A DNA stretch of 64,000 bases from Terebella lapidaria (Eukaryota; Annelida; Polychaeta; Terebellida; Terebellidae). The stretch covers positions 26,038,165-26,102,164 of the forward strand of contig OX424564.1 in the NCBI GenBank assembly GCA_949152475.1, written 5' to 3'. Position 1 is the first letter of the stretch. Each line of letters begins with the position of its first letter. The position numbers and the translations under genes were made by a program. Positions 22,000 through 33,600 of the stretch are shown in pieces. The notes below the pieces were generated by a model that did not search any database, had not been told where the DNA came from, and saw only the letters and a program-made list of their open reading frames with translations.

Positions 22000-22665
22000 A
22001 CAGTAGTACGCCAGAGAATTTACCGTCATTATTGGCGTCATTGTCGTATCCCACAATAATATGCCAGAGAATTTACCGTCGCTATTGGCGTCATTGTCAT
22101 GGCCCCCAAGAAAAGGCCAGAAAATTTACCGTCGCTATCGGCGTCATTGTCGTGTCCCACAAGAAAAGGCCAGAGAATTTACCGTCCTTATTGGCGTCAT
22201 TGTCGTGAGCGACAGTAGTACGTTGATAAATTTACCGTCGTCATTGGCGTCATTGACGTGAACGACAGTAGTACGCCAGAGAAATTACCGTCGCTATTGG
22301 CGTCACTGTCATGATTGACAGTAGTACGCCCGAGAATTTACCGTCGCTATTGGCGTCATTGTCGTGTCCCACAAGAATACGCCGGAGAATTGACCGTCGC
22401 TATTGGCGTCATTGTCGTGTGCGACAGTAGTACGCCAGAGAATTTACAGTCGCTATTGGCATCATTGTCGTGTCCCACAAAAATACGCCGGAGAATTTAC
22501 CGTCGCTATCGGCGTCATTGTCATGGCCCCCAAGAAAAGGCCAGAGAATTTTCCGTCGCTATCGGCGTCATTGTCGTGTCCCACAAGAAAAGGCCAGAGA
22601 ATTTACCGTCCCTATCGGCGTCACTGTCGTGAACGACAGTAGTACGCCAGAGAATTTATTGTCGC
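22000..22665 (-). repeat. 53-bp repeat array, block 2 (reverse)
   Basis: Same unit as block 1 in opposite orientation. It also includes a variant linker ATGGCCCCCAAGAAAAGGCC. The turn to block 3 occurs near 22655-22690. Confidence 0.95.
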
Positions 22666-23905
22666 TTTTAATTGGCGACATTGGGACGGTAAATTCTCTG
22701 ACGTACTACTGTCGCACACGACAATGAGGCCAATAATGACGGTAAATTCTCTGGCGTATTCATGTGGGACACGACAATGACGCCAATAGCGACGGTAAAT
22801 TCTCGGGCGTACTACCGTCGCTCACGACAATGACGCCAATAGCGACGGTTAATTATTCGGCGTATTCTTGTGGGACACAACAATGACGCCATTAGCGACT
22901 GTAAATTCTCTGGCGTACTACTGTCGCACACGACAATGACGCCAATAGCGACGGTCAATTCTCCGGCGTATTCTTGTGGGACACGACAATGACGCCAATA
23001 ACGATGGTACATTCTCTGACGTACTACTGTCGCACACGACAATGACGCCAATAGCGACGGTAATTTCTCTGGCGTATTTTGGTGGGACACGACAATGACG
23101 CCAATAGCGACGGTAAATCTCTGGCGTACTACTGTCGTTCACGTCAATGACGACAGTAAGGACTGTATTTTTTATGGACACGACAATGTCGCCAATAACG
23201 ACGGTAAATTATCTGGTGTGTTTCGTGGGACAAGTCTATGGGACAAGTCAAGGACGCCAATAACGACGGTAAATTCTCTGGCGTACTACTGTTGCACACC
23301 ACAATGACGCCAATAGCGACAATAAATTCTCTGGCGTACATGTCGTTCACGTCAATGACGCCAATAGCGACGGTAAATTCTCTGGTGTACTACTGTCGTT
23401 CACGACAATGACGCCAATAGTGACGGTAAATTCTCTGGCGTACTACTGTCGTTCACGACAATGACGCCAATAGTGACGGTAAATTCTCTGGCGTACTACT
23501 GTCGTTCACGTCAAATGACGACAATAACGACGGTAAATTCTCTGGCGTACTACTGTCGTTCACGACAATGACACCAATAGTGACGGTAAATTCTCTGGCG
23601 TATTCTTCTGGGACACGACAATGACGACGGTAAATTCTCCGGCGTATTTTTGTGGAACACGACAATGACGACAATAGCGACGGTAAATTCTCTGGCGTAC
23701 AACTGTCGTTCACGTCAATGACGCCAATAACGACGGTTAATTATCTGGTGTATTTTGTGGGACAAGACAATGACGCCAATAACGACAGTAAATTTATCGA
23801 CGTACTACTGTCGCTCACGTCAATGACGCCAATAGCGACGGTAAACTTTCTGGTGTATTCTTGTGGGACACAACAATGACGATGGTAAATTTTCTGGCAT
23901 ACTAA
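22666..23905 (+). repeat. 53-bp repeat array, block 3 (forward)
   Basis: Forward-oriented units. The right part matches block 1 at an offset of about 2530 bp, together with the following spacer, so it belongs to a larger duplicated unit. Confidence 0.95.
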
Positions 23906-24519
23906 GTTGTGCATAAACCCATTTTTATGCTATTACACTGTAGATGAGTGTGTACCTGTACATATATATGGTATATTTTTATCAGGATGGCACATGACAT
24001 CTGTGAACATTTGAAATTCTATATGCAAGAAAACATTATGGTAAACTTAAATATTGCTGGTGAGAAAATCACATGCCTTTGTAATATGACAGGCAGCCAG
24101 GTCGCGTCTGCAGCCGGGTCGCGTGTAGACCTTGCCATGTACATGTCATGGCTTCAGGAAGTGAGTTTGAATTTTGAAAAAAAACCTTCCAAAATATACT
24201 TACTAAAAAAGGGCACAGATTTGAAAGAAACATTGAAAGAAACATTGAGTTCACCAATGATTTAAGAAGAAAATTCTGGTAGTCAAATGGCCTGATAACA
24301 CTTATTGACCTTCAACAAGACATTTTGGAGAATACAAACATTAGCCTAATTTGTTGCCTGTAAAAGGACCGAGAAAGGGAGAATAAGATTCAGAATTTAA
24401 GCGGCTGCAGAAGGCGGAACAATGAATCAATAGGGGCCTAGTCTAAAGCAGAGGTGGCAAGAGCAATGGCAAGGAGTCAATGAGTTACAAGTTGTAGCTA
24501 CAATACATGTTATGTATCA
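23906..24519. repeat. Non-array spacer, copy 2
   Basis: Near-identical to 21391-21999, including the flanking turn from forward to reverse array. Confidence 0.9.
23986..24160 (+). other. Candidate captured exon in spacer, copy 2
   Basis: Same 175-bp block, acceptor and donor as 21456-21630, reading frame intact. Product unknown. Confidence 0.3.
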
Positions 24520-25945
24520 TGGTGTGCGACAGTAGTACTGGCGTCATTGTCGTATCCCACAATAATATGCCAGAGAATTTACCGTCGCTATTGGCGTCAT
24601 TGTCATGGCCCCCAAGAAAAGGCCAGAGAATTTACCGTCGCTGTCGGCGTCATTGTCGTGTCCCACAAGAAAAGGCCAGAGAATTTACCGTCGTTATTGG
24701 CGTCATTGTCGTGAGCGACAGTAGTACGTCGATAAATTTACCGTCGTCATTGGCGTCATTGACGTGAACGACAGTAGTACGCCAGAGAAACTACCATCGC
24801 TATTGGCGTCATTGTCATGTGCCCCAAGAAAAGGCCAGAGAATTTACCGTCGCTATTGGCGTCATTGTCATGATTGACAGTAGTACGCCAGAGAATTTAC
24901 CGTCGCTATTGGCGTCATTGTCGTGTCCCACAAAAATACGCCGGAGAATTTACCGTCGCTATCGGCGTCATTGTCATGGCCCCCAAGAAAAGGCCAGAGA
25001 ATTTTCCGTCGCTATCGGCGTCATTGTCGTGTCCAACAAGAAAAGGCCAGAGAATTTACCGTCCCTATCGGCGTCACTGTCGTGAACGACAGTAGTACGC
25101 CAGAGAATTTATTGTCGCTATTGGCGTGAACGACAGTAGTACGCCAGAGAAATTACCGTCGCTATTGGCGTCATTGTCATGTCCCCCAAGAAAAGGCCAG
25201 AGAATTTACCGTCGCTATTGGCGTCATCGTCGTGTCCCACAATAAAAGGCCAGAGAATTTACCGTCGCTATTGGCGTCATTGTCATGATTGACAGTAGTA
25301 CGCCAGAGAATTTGCCGTCGCTATTGGCGTCATTGTCGTGTCCCACAAAAATACGCCGGAGAATTTACCGTCGCTATCGGCGTCATTGTCATGGCCCCCA
25401 AGAAAAGGCCAGAGAATTTTCCGTCGCTATCGGCGTCATTGTCGTGTCCAACAAGAAAAGGCCAGAGAATTTACCGTCCCTATCGGCGTCACTGTCGTGA
25501 ACGACAGTAGTACGCCAGAGAAATTACCGTCGCTATTGGCGTCATTGACGTGAACGACATGTACGCCAGAGAATTTACCGTCGTTATTGGCGTCATTGTC
25601 ATGTCCCCCAAGAAAAGGCCAAAGAATTTACCGTCGCTATTGGCGTCATTGTCGTGTCCACATGAATACGCCAGAGAATTTACCGTCGCTATTGGCGTCA
25701 TTGACGTGAACGACAGTAGTACGCCAGAGAATTTACCGTCGCTATTGGCGTCATTGTCGTGAACGACAGTAGTACGCCAGAGAAATTACCGTCGCTATTG
25801 GCGTCATTGTCATGTCCCCCAAGAAAAAGCCAGAGAATTTACCGTCGCTATTGGCGTCATCGTCGTGTCCACACAATAAAAGGCCAGAGAATTTGCCGTC
25901 GCTATTGGCGTCATTGTCGTGTGCGACAGTAGTACGCCAGAGAAT
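24520..25945 (-). repeat. 53-bp repeat array, block 4 (reverse)
   Basis: Reverse units rich in the AAGAAAAGGCC linker variant. An internal duplication of about 415 bp is visible (24874-25095 against 25289-25510). Confidence 0.95.
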
Positions 25946-25974
25946 TTGCCCTACATAATTCAAATTCGCTTTGG

Positions 25975-26400
25975 GTGTCAAGACAATGACGCCAATAGCG
26001 ACGGTAATTTCTCTGGTGTACTTGTGTCGTTCACATTTTCTACAAGAAAACACAACAATAGCGACAATAAATTCTCTGGCAAATTTTGTGGACACGACAA
26101 TGACGCCAATAACGACGGTAAATTCTCTGGCGTACTACTGTCGTTCACGTCAATGACGCCAATAGCGACGGTAAATTCTCTGGCGTATTCATGTGGACAC
26201 GACAATGACGCCAATAGCGACGGTAAATTCTCTGGTGTACTACTGTCGTTCACGTCAATGACGCCAATAACGACGGTAAATTCTCTGGCGTATTCATGTG
26301 GACACGACAATGACGCCAATATCGACGGTAATTCTCTGGCATACTACATGTACTGTCGTTCACGACAATCACGCCAATAACGACAATAACTTCTTTGGGA
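25975..26400 (+). repeat. 53-bp repeat array, block 5 (forward)
   Basis: Short forward block between non-unit junctions near 25945-25975 and 26375-26405. It shows regular linkers ATTCATGTGGACACG and ACTACTGTCGTTCACG. Confidence 0.95.
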
Positions 26401-26404
26401 CACA

Positions 26405-29400
26405 CCTGAACGACAGTAGTACGCCAGAGAATTTACCGTCGCTATCGGCGTCATTGGCGTGAGCGACAGTAGTACGCCAGAGAATTTACCGTCGCTATTG
26501 GCGTCATTGTCATGGACCAAAAGAATACACCAGAGAATTTACCGTCGTTATTGGCGTCATTGTCATGCCCCACAAAAATATGTCAGAGAATTTACCGTCG
26601 CTATTGGCGTCATTGTCGTGTGCGACAGTAGCACGCCAGAGATTTACCGTCGCTATTGGCGTCATTGTCGTGTCCCACAAAAATATGCCAGAGAATTTAC
26701 CGTCGATATTGGCGTCATTGTCGTGTGCGACAGTAGTACGCCAGAGAATTTACCGTCGCTATTGGCGTCATTGTCGTGTCCCAGAAGAATACGCCAGAGA
26801 ATTTACCGTCGCTATTGGCGTCATTGACGTGAACGACAGTAGTACGCCAGAGAATTTTCTGTCGCTATTGGCGTCATTGTCATGTGCGACAGTAGTACGC
26901 CAGAGAATTTACCGTCGTTATTGGCGTCATTGATGTGAACGACAGTAGTACGGCAGAGAATTTTCTGTCGCTATTGGCGTCATTGTCGCGTCCCACAAAA
27001 ACATGCCAGAGAATTTACCGTCGCTATTGGCGTCATTGACATGAACGACAGTAGTACGTCAGAGATTTACCGTCGCTATTGGCGTCATTGTCGTGTCCCA
27101 CAAAAATATGCCAGAGAATTTACCGTCGCTATTGGCGTCATTGTCGTGTGCGACAGTAGTACGCCAGAGAATTTACCGTCGCTATTGGCGTCATTGTCGT
27201 GCCCCACAAAAATATGCCAGGGAATTTACTGTCGCTATTGTCGTCATTGTCGTGAGCGACAGTAGTACGCCAGAGATTTACCGTCGCTATTGGCGTCATT
27301 GTCGTGCCCCACAAAAATACGCCGGAGAATTTACCGTCGCTATTGTCGTCATTGTCGTGAACGACAGTAGTACGCCAGAGACTTTACCGTCGCTATTGGC
27401 GTCATAGTCGTGTCACACAAGAATACGCCAGAGAAAAATACGCCGGAGAATTTACCGTCGCTATTGTCGTCATTGTCGTGAACGACAGTAGTACGCCAGA
27501 GACTTTACCGTCGCTATTGGCGTCATAGTCGTGTCACACAAGAATACGCCAGAGAATTTACCGTCGCTATTGGCGTCATAGTCGTGTCACACAAGAATAC
27601 GCCAGAGAAAAATACGCCGGAGAATTTACCGTCGCTATTGTCGTCATTGTCGTGAACGACAGTAGTACGCCAGAGACTTTACCGTCGCTATTGGCGTCAT
27701 AGTCGTGTCACACAAGAATACGCCAGAGAATTTACCGTTAGCATATTACCGTCGCTATTGGCGTCATTGTCGTGCCCCACAAAAATACGCCGGAGAATTT
27801 ACCGTCGCTATTGTCGTCATTGTCGTGAACGACAGTAGTACGCCAGAGACTTTACCGTCGCTATTGGCGTCATAGTCGTGTCACACAAGAATACGCCAGA
27901 GAATTTACCGCTGTATTGTCGTCATTGTCCTGAGCGACAGTAGTACATCAAAGATTTACCGTCGCTATTGGCGTCATTGTCGTGGCCCAAAAAAATATGC
28001 CAGAGAATTTACCGACGCTATTGTCGTCATTGTCATGACCGACAGCATTTCGCCAGAGATTTAATGTCCCCATTGACGTCATTGTCGTGAACGACAGTAA
28101 AGCGCCAAAGACTTTACCGTCGCTATTGGCGTCATTGTCAGTGCCCCACAAAAGTACGCTGGAGAATTTACCGTCGCCATTGGCGTCATTGTCGTGAGCG
28201 ACAGTAGTACGCCAGAGAATTTACCGTCGCTATTGGCGTCATTGTCGTGTCCACATGAATACGCCAGAGAATTTACCGTCGCTATTGGCGTCATTGACGT
28301 GAACGACAGTAGTACGCCAGAGAATTTTCTGTCGCTATTGGCGTCATTGTCATGTGCGACAGTAGTACGCCAGAGAATTTACCGTCGTTATTGGCGTCAT
28401 TGACGTGAACGACAGTAGTACGGCAGAGAATTTTCTGTCGCTATTGGCGTCATTGTCGCGTCCCACAAAAACATGCCAGAGAATTTACCGTCGCTATTGG
28501 CGTCATTGACATGAACGACAGTAGTACGTCAGAGATTTACCGTCGCTATTGGCGTCATTGTCGTGTCCCACAAAAATATGCCAGAGAATTTACCGTCGCT
28601 ATTGGCGTCATTGTCGTGTGCGACAGTAGTACGCCAGAGAATTTACCGTCGCTATTGGCGTCATTGTCGTGCCCCACAAAAATATGCCAGGGAATTTACT
28701 GTCGCTATTGTCGTCATTGTCGTGAGCGACAGTAGTACGCCAGAGATTTACCGTCGCTATTGGCGTCATTGTCGTGCCCCACAAAAATACGCCGGAGAAT
28801 TTACCGTCGCTATTGTCGTCATTGTCGTGAACGACAGTAGTACGCCAGAGACTTTACCGTCGCTATTGGCGTCATAGTCGTGTCCCACAAGAATACGCCA
28901 GAGAATTTACCGCTGTATTGTCGTCATTGTCCTGAGCGACAGTAGTACGTCAAAGATTTACCGTCGCTATTGGCGTCATTGTCGTGGCCCACAAAAATAT
29001 GCCAGAGAATTTACCGTCGCTATTGGCGTCATTGTCGTGTGCGACAGTAGTACGCCAGAGAATTTACCGTCGCTATTGGCGTCATTGTCGTGCCCCACAA
29101 AAATATGCCAGGGAATTTACTGTCGCTATTGTCGTCATTGTCGTGAGCGACAGTAGTACGCCAGAGATTTACCGTCGCTATTGGCGTCATTGTCGTGCCC
29201 CACAAAAATACGCCGGAGAATTTACCGTCGCTATTGTCGTCATTGTCGTGAACGACAGTAGTACGCCAGAGATTTACCGTCGCTATTGGCGTCATTGTCG
29301 TGCCCCACAAAAATACGCCGGAGAATTTACCGTCGCTATTGTCGTCATTGTCGTGAACGACAGTAGTACGCCAGAGACTTTACCGTCGCTATTGGCGTCA

Positions 29401-29790
29401 TAGTCGTGTCCCACAAGAATACGCCAGAGAATTTACCGCTGTATTGTCGTCATTGTCCTGAGCGACAGTAGTACGTCAAAGATTTACCGTCGCTATTGGC
29501 GTCATTGTCGTGGCCCAAAAAAATATGCCAGAGAATTTACCGACGCTATTGTCGTCATTGTCATGACCGACAGCATTTCGCCAGAGATTTAATGTCCCCA
29601 TTGACGTCATTGTCGTGAACGACAGTAAAGCGCCAAAGACTTTACCGTCGCTATTGGCGTCATTGTCAGTGCCCCACAAAAGTACGCTGGAGAATTTACC
29701 GTCGCCATTGGCGTCATTGTCGTGAGCGACAGTAGTACGCCAGAGAATTTACCGTCCCTATTGGCGTCATGGTCTTATCCCACAAGAAAA
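26405..29790 (-). repeat. 53-bp repeat array, block 6 (reverse, longest)
   Basis: About 3.4 kb of reverse units. A segment of about 1.5 kb is duplicated head to tail (roughly 26800-28290 and 28270-29720; offsets of 1470 to 1530 bp at different markers), and smaller multi-unit duplications occur inside each half. Confidence 0.95.
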
Positions 29791-30399
29791 TGCCTCTTAA
29801 TTTATTGTCCCCAATGGCATCATTGGCGTGTCCGACAATGCTACACTGTTTCATGGACATTGACCCATACAGATTCGCGGCCTGAAATTTCGCGGCTGTT
29901 ACCATGAAGGAACGACCTGGGGCCCGCTCAAGGCGACCCGCTCAAAAGCCAAATGCTTTTTGGCGTTTGCTGGTGCATTCTAGCCCTATTTTGGGTATAT
30001 ATTACCCTTGACAACTCAACAGTTATGCCTACAAGTACAAACAGTTTTGTTATCAAATATTTATACTGTACACTGGTATGCATTCAGTTGTAATTTGACA
30101 TAAACCATAAAATATATGCATGTGAAAATTCAACTAATTTTCATAGATAAATGATCAAAGGCGAGTATAAATTGTATGTGAAGTTCTTCCAAAATAAGTC
30201 AGAGAATACAATATGTTGTTCCTTATGTATACAGATACTGACATGCATATCTATTTTCAATTACTTGGCAATAATGGTGACACTTCTTAGTAATATATAA
30301 AATACAAGTGTCCACAATAAACATGTTAAAACGTGTTTTTGTATTTTCCGCCAAATTGAGTACTAAGTATTCGAAATACATGAAACTAAGAGCGGTACA
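29791..30399. other. Array edge and AT-rich spacer
   Basis: Decayed unit ends to about 29840, a short GGGGCCCGCTCAAG piece near 29930, then AT-rich sequence with nothing recognised. Confidence 0.5.
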
Positions 30400-30860
30400 G
30401 TGATTTCAGGGGCGGAACCAGGATTTCGAAAAGAGGGGGGTCCAACATTATACGGCGTGGGGTCTGGGGCCCGCTCAAGGGCCCCAGAATCCAGATCCTT
30501 TTTTATGTCCTATGGTAGCTTCCTGGTATCTCCTGGGTATAAATCCCACTTCTTGCCTGTCCGGTGGGGTTTCGGGAGCCACTCAAGAGACCCAGAAGCC
30601 AGTGTTTTTTTATAATAAATGCAAGGAATAGAAACCAAACGAACCCATCTCAGCTGGGAGTCTGGGGCCTCCTGAAGGGCCCAGAAGTCAGAGCCTTTTT
30701 ATGTTCTGAATTAATATTGTGCCCTATCCTGGGAATAAATTGCACTCAAAGATTCATCGATCACTACTTCCTGAAAAGTTTGTAAAAAAAACTGTAGAAG
30801 GGAAGCCGCACATTTGGGCCGGGGGTCTGGGGCCTGCTGAAGGGTCCCACAAGGCTGCCA
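30400..30860. repeat. Degenerate tandem of GGGGTCTGGGGCCC repeat
   Basis: The pattern GTCTGGGGCC...CTCAAGGGCCC...CAGA..CC TTTTTATG recurs three to four times at about 105-bp spacing. It is a dispersed family also present at 20290-20480. Confidence 0.65.
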
Positions 30861-31380
30861 CATGCAGACCGGCGATTCACGGGCAATGAAACTTGCCATT
30901 GATGTACATGAGGGAGATGTCTTGAAACAAAAATCTCAAACTGATCAGACAGTTTTCGAGAAAAAGGCCATAAAAGTCCAAATGCAGCCACTTTTCATAA
31001 AAAATGGCCGCCAAATCGGCAAAAACGATTGAAAAAATAAACGAAAACAAAACGTCTCAGGGTATTAGCCCAAGGAATGTTTCAGTAAATTTTCAAAAAA
31101 AATTCATCAAGGCAAAAAAAATGTTATTTGCCGGACGGACGACGGACGAACGTACCAAATGTTTAGGTTAAAGGGCTTTCACCATGTTAAATTTCCTCTC
31201 CCGTGTGAGCCCCTTATCCCAAAAATAATCCCCTAAATATACGTCTGCTCATAAAAAGTGAGTTGGGCTATTTTCAGCTTTTTCAAGTCCCTAAACCCCG
31301 GAAGTTTTCCCGGACGGACGACGGACGAAAACCCACGCCAATAGCTTATCGGGCCATGGGACGGTAAGCTAAAAATACAG
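30861..31380 (-). repeat. Dispersed CGTCCGTC-family repeat (reverse)
   Basis: Matches the complement of 61046-61400, including GGCCGCCAAATCGGCAAAAACG and (GGACGGACGAC)n. Ends with the family terminus GCTTATCGGGCC...GGTAAGCT at 31341-31371. It seems to comprise one partial copy and the end of a second. Confidence 0.75.
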
Positions 31381-31421
31381 CATCGGACCAGCGGTCCATC
31401 AAACCATGTTTTTTCCTTCAT

Positions 31422-31865
31422 CCGGGAGTCTTCAGTTTCTCATTCACAATGTGGCCACTCGACCCGCAGCGCCGTCCGTCGTCATAATAGTGCAGTAGTA
31501 ATTTTGACACATGAAATGCTTCATTCGTTGTGCTTTGTTCTTCGTGCGATGTGCTTTATTCTAAATGGAATGTGCGAAGTTTCATATGCATTGTGTCAGA
31601 TGCTATTTGTTATTTGATAGTTTGCATAAACAAAGGTGTTAGAATTTGGCATGATGAATCAAGCCTTGAGAAAGTACCAGTGAGAACTTGGAAGTAAGCA
31701 GCAAGGAGATGGAAGTTAGAACTATGCAGTAGGAATATGTAAATTCGACACAGAAAGTTTAGAAATAGTAATGTGGAATAAAGAATTTTGCGATTGAAAT
31801 AATCAATTGCAACAAGAAAATCTACAATGCATGTCAATGAATATTGACCCTAAAAACGCTCCGTA
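31422..31865 (-). repeat. Right arm of 12.5-kb inverted repeat
   Basis: Complement of the left arm, ending in ACGCTCCGTA and then CTCAAG. Confidence 0.9.
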
Positions 31866-31871
31866 CTCAAG

Positions 31872-32108
31872 GACCCTTCTACTCATGAGTAGAAGACCCG
31901 TGAACATGTGCGTTGCTAGGAAACAGTATGAATAATGCAGATCAGCTGGTCGTCAAATACTTTGTATTATGACGTCACAGTGATTGTACGTTTTCTGCAT
32001 GGTTATATGTTACTAAGGCTGAATCGCGTGAAGTTTCATTGTTACGTCATAGAACACCCGTGCTTTCATTGTTGTTTCACATCAAAGTGCATGTGAATAT
32101 GTCCAATG
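31872..32108. other. Short spacer, nothing recognised
   Basis: Contains TTCTACTCATGAGTAGAA, a small palindrome near 31877, and TGACGTCA at 31971. No gene. Confidence 0.4.
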
Positions 32109-32112
32109 TTAA

Positions 32113-33005
32113 AGTACTAGTAAAGTGCGAATATAATATTGAGTTATGTGAAAGATCTCCTCGATTTGAGCAAAATGGTTTTTACGGTATATCAATATCA
32201 CTATCCGTTCAAAAGTTATAGCCATTTGAACTGCCATTCCAGCACTACATTAAAGAAACCACTTGAAAAGTTTTAGCAGCTCATTAATATGCAAATTAGA
32301 TGTTAATGAGAATTCATGACGTCATGAGGGGAACAAATTTTAATTGGGATATTTCAACCCATGATATAGTGATTCTTATTGAAGGTTCTGACGATCTGAC
32401 TAGTGCATATTATTATGTACCATACATAATCAATAGCCACACAACCTATACTGTTGCTATGGTTACCAGTTGTTCCCTATAGCCGTAGTTACCCATGGTT
32501 GCCATGGCCGTTAACTGCCAAGTCAATATATCCCCAGACTTCCTGTCGATTATTTATTAGTTAAATAAATATAGAGCTCAAGTTGGCACCATTTTTATTT
32601 GTACATGCCCTGTTCTAAGTGGGTTTCTGACCCTAGCAACCATGGTTGCTATGGGCCATACCGGGTCACTCGTTACCTTCACAACAACAGAAAAAGTGAA
32701 AACACTGATTATTCATATTGACCACTGTATGGAATAAGTTTTGATAAATAAGCATAACAATAAATAAATGAATAATACATATCAAAGTACCTAATTAAAA
32801 CAGCTTCCCCCGATGACGTCATGAATATCTCATTTGCATACTAATTAGCTAAATTGTATTGAAAAGGCAAATTTGCCGATTTCAGTCTTTAAAGTGGTGT
32901 AACTTTTGAACGGATTGTGATATTTACATGCCGTAAACACCGTTTTGCTCAGATCAATGAGTTCTTTCATATAAGTTCACATCATATTTGCGTTATACTA
33001 GTACT
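32113..33005. mobile_element. Foldback / TIR element with TTAA target duplication
   Basis: Arms of about 220 bp: 32113-32335 pairs with the complement of about 32805-33005 (AGTACTAGT ends, TCCGTTCAAAAGTTA, GACGTCATGA in both). TTAA lies directly outside both ends (32109-32112, 33006-33009), as in piggyBac and Kolobok groups. No transposase, so non-autonomous. Confidence 0.8.
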
Positions 33006-33234
33006 TTAAGCAAAAAAGTGAAGAAAAAATACTAGTAGTGCAAACATGATGTTTCGGGCATGGTTATCACACTGTGGGAAATCACGGGTTCCTACTGTTT
33101 GTAGTTTGAGCTAAATTCATATTATGTGACAAAAGATTATTGTTGGTGGCTAAAGGCTTCAATAACCAGGTACTGACAATATTATTCATGCACTTACCAT
33201 ATGACTATCGATTATTTTATTGTCCCAGAAGAAA

Positions 33235-33600
33235 AAAAACGCGTAAAGTCCACCTGTGACGTCACGCTATTATTCTTTCTCTCCATTACCAATAGGTAAA
33301 TGGAGAGCTACATGCGAATATTGGAGCGATATGTATGTACATGTAGTTTTGGAGCTTAGCTCAACTGTGAAATATTGAGAGAAGTTTTGCTCGCTTCATT
33401 GATTGCAAATAAACAATTGTAATTGACATTATGACTGTCATGGTTGAACACCTTTTCTGTGAAGCGTACACCTCGGACAAATAATTGCCGAACAATATAG
33501 TAATCCCCTCGAACAAACAACTGAAAGCACACCGTCGTATAGTCAACTGATATGTAACCACTCATGTTCAAACTCTTCTCCCATAAAGCGTACTTTGACC
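33235..33600 (+). repeat. Direct duplication, copy 1 (empty site)
   Basis: From ACGCGTAAAGTCCACC to CCATAAAGCGTACTT. It matches 34766-35305 closely at an offset of about 1.53 kb, but lacks the hairpin insert of that copy. Copy 1 contains TGTGACGTCACG. Confidence 0.9.

Larger units (their letters stand above)
19399..31865. mobile_element. Candidate 12.5-kb TIR-bounded element carrying a satellite array
   Basis: The ends are inverted repeats of about 450 bp (19399-19873 and 31422-31865) that share GGAGCGTTTTTAGGGTC and continue with high similarity. Outside both ends lies the direct repeat CTCAAG (19393-19398 and 31866-31871), consistent with a 6-bp target duplication. The interior is mainly a 53-bp repeat array plus dispersed repeats, with no transposase or capsid-type gene seen. 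It could be one large non-autonomous element, or two separate copies of one repeat in opposite orientation with a chance 6-bp match. Confidence 0.5.

Noticed and set aside
20490-29790. Many open frames of 60-153 codons with repeating peptides such as ENLPSLLASLS and RRYWRHCRVPQ
   Set aside because: They follow the 53-bp unit. Since 53 is not a multiple of 3, each frame rotates through the unit, and only one linker type carries a stop (TAG) in one frame, so long frames arise without coding. Both strands give equally long frames.
20490-29790. CRISPR-like regular repeats
   Set aside because: Spacers are not unique; the whole 53-bp unit is repeated and the setting is eukaryotic. It is satellite DNA.
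19399-31865. Polinton/Maverick identity, suggested by 6-bp direct repeats and long inverted ends
   Set aside because: No polymerase B, integrase, protease, ATPase or capsid-like coding was seen, and the end sequence is not typical of the group.
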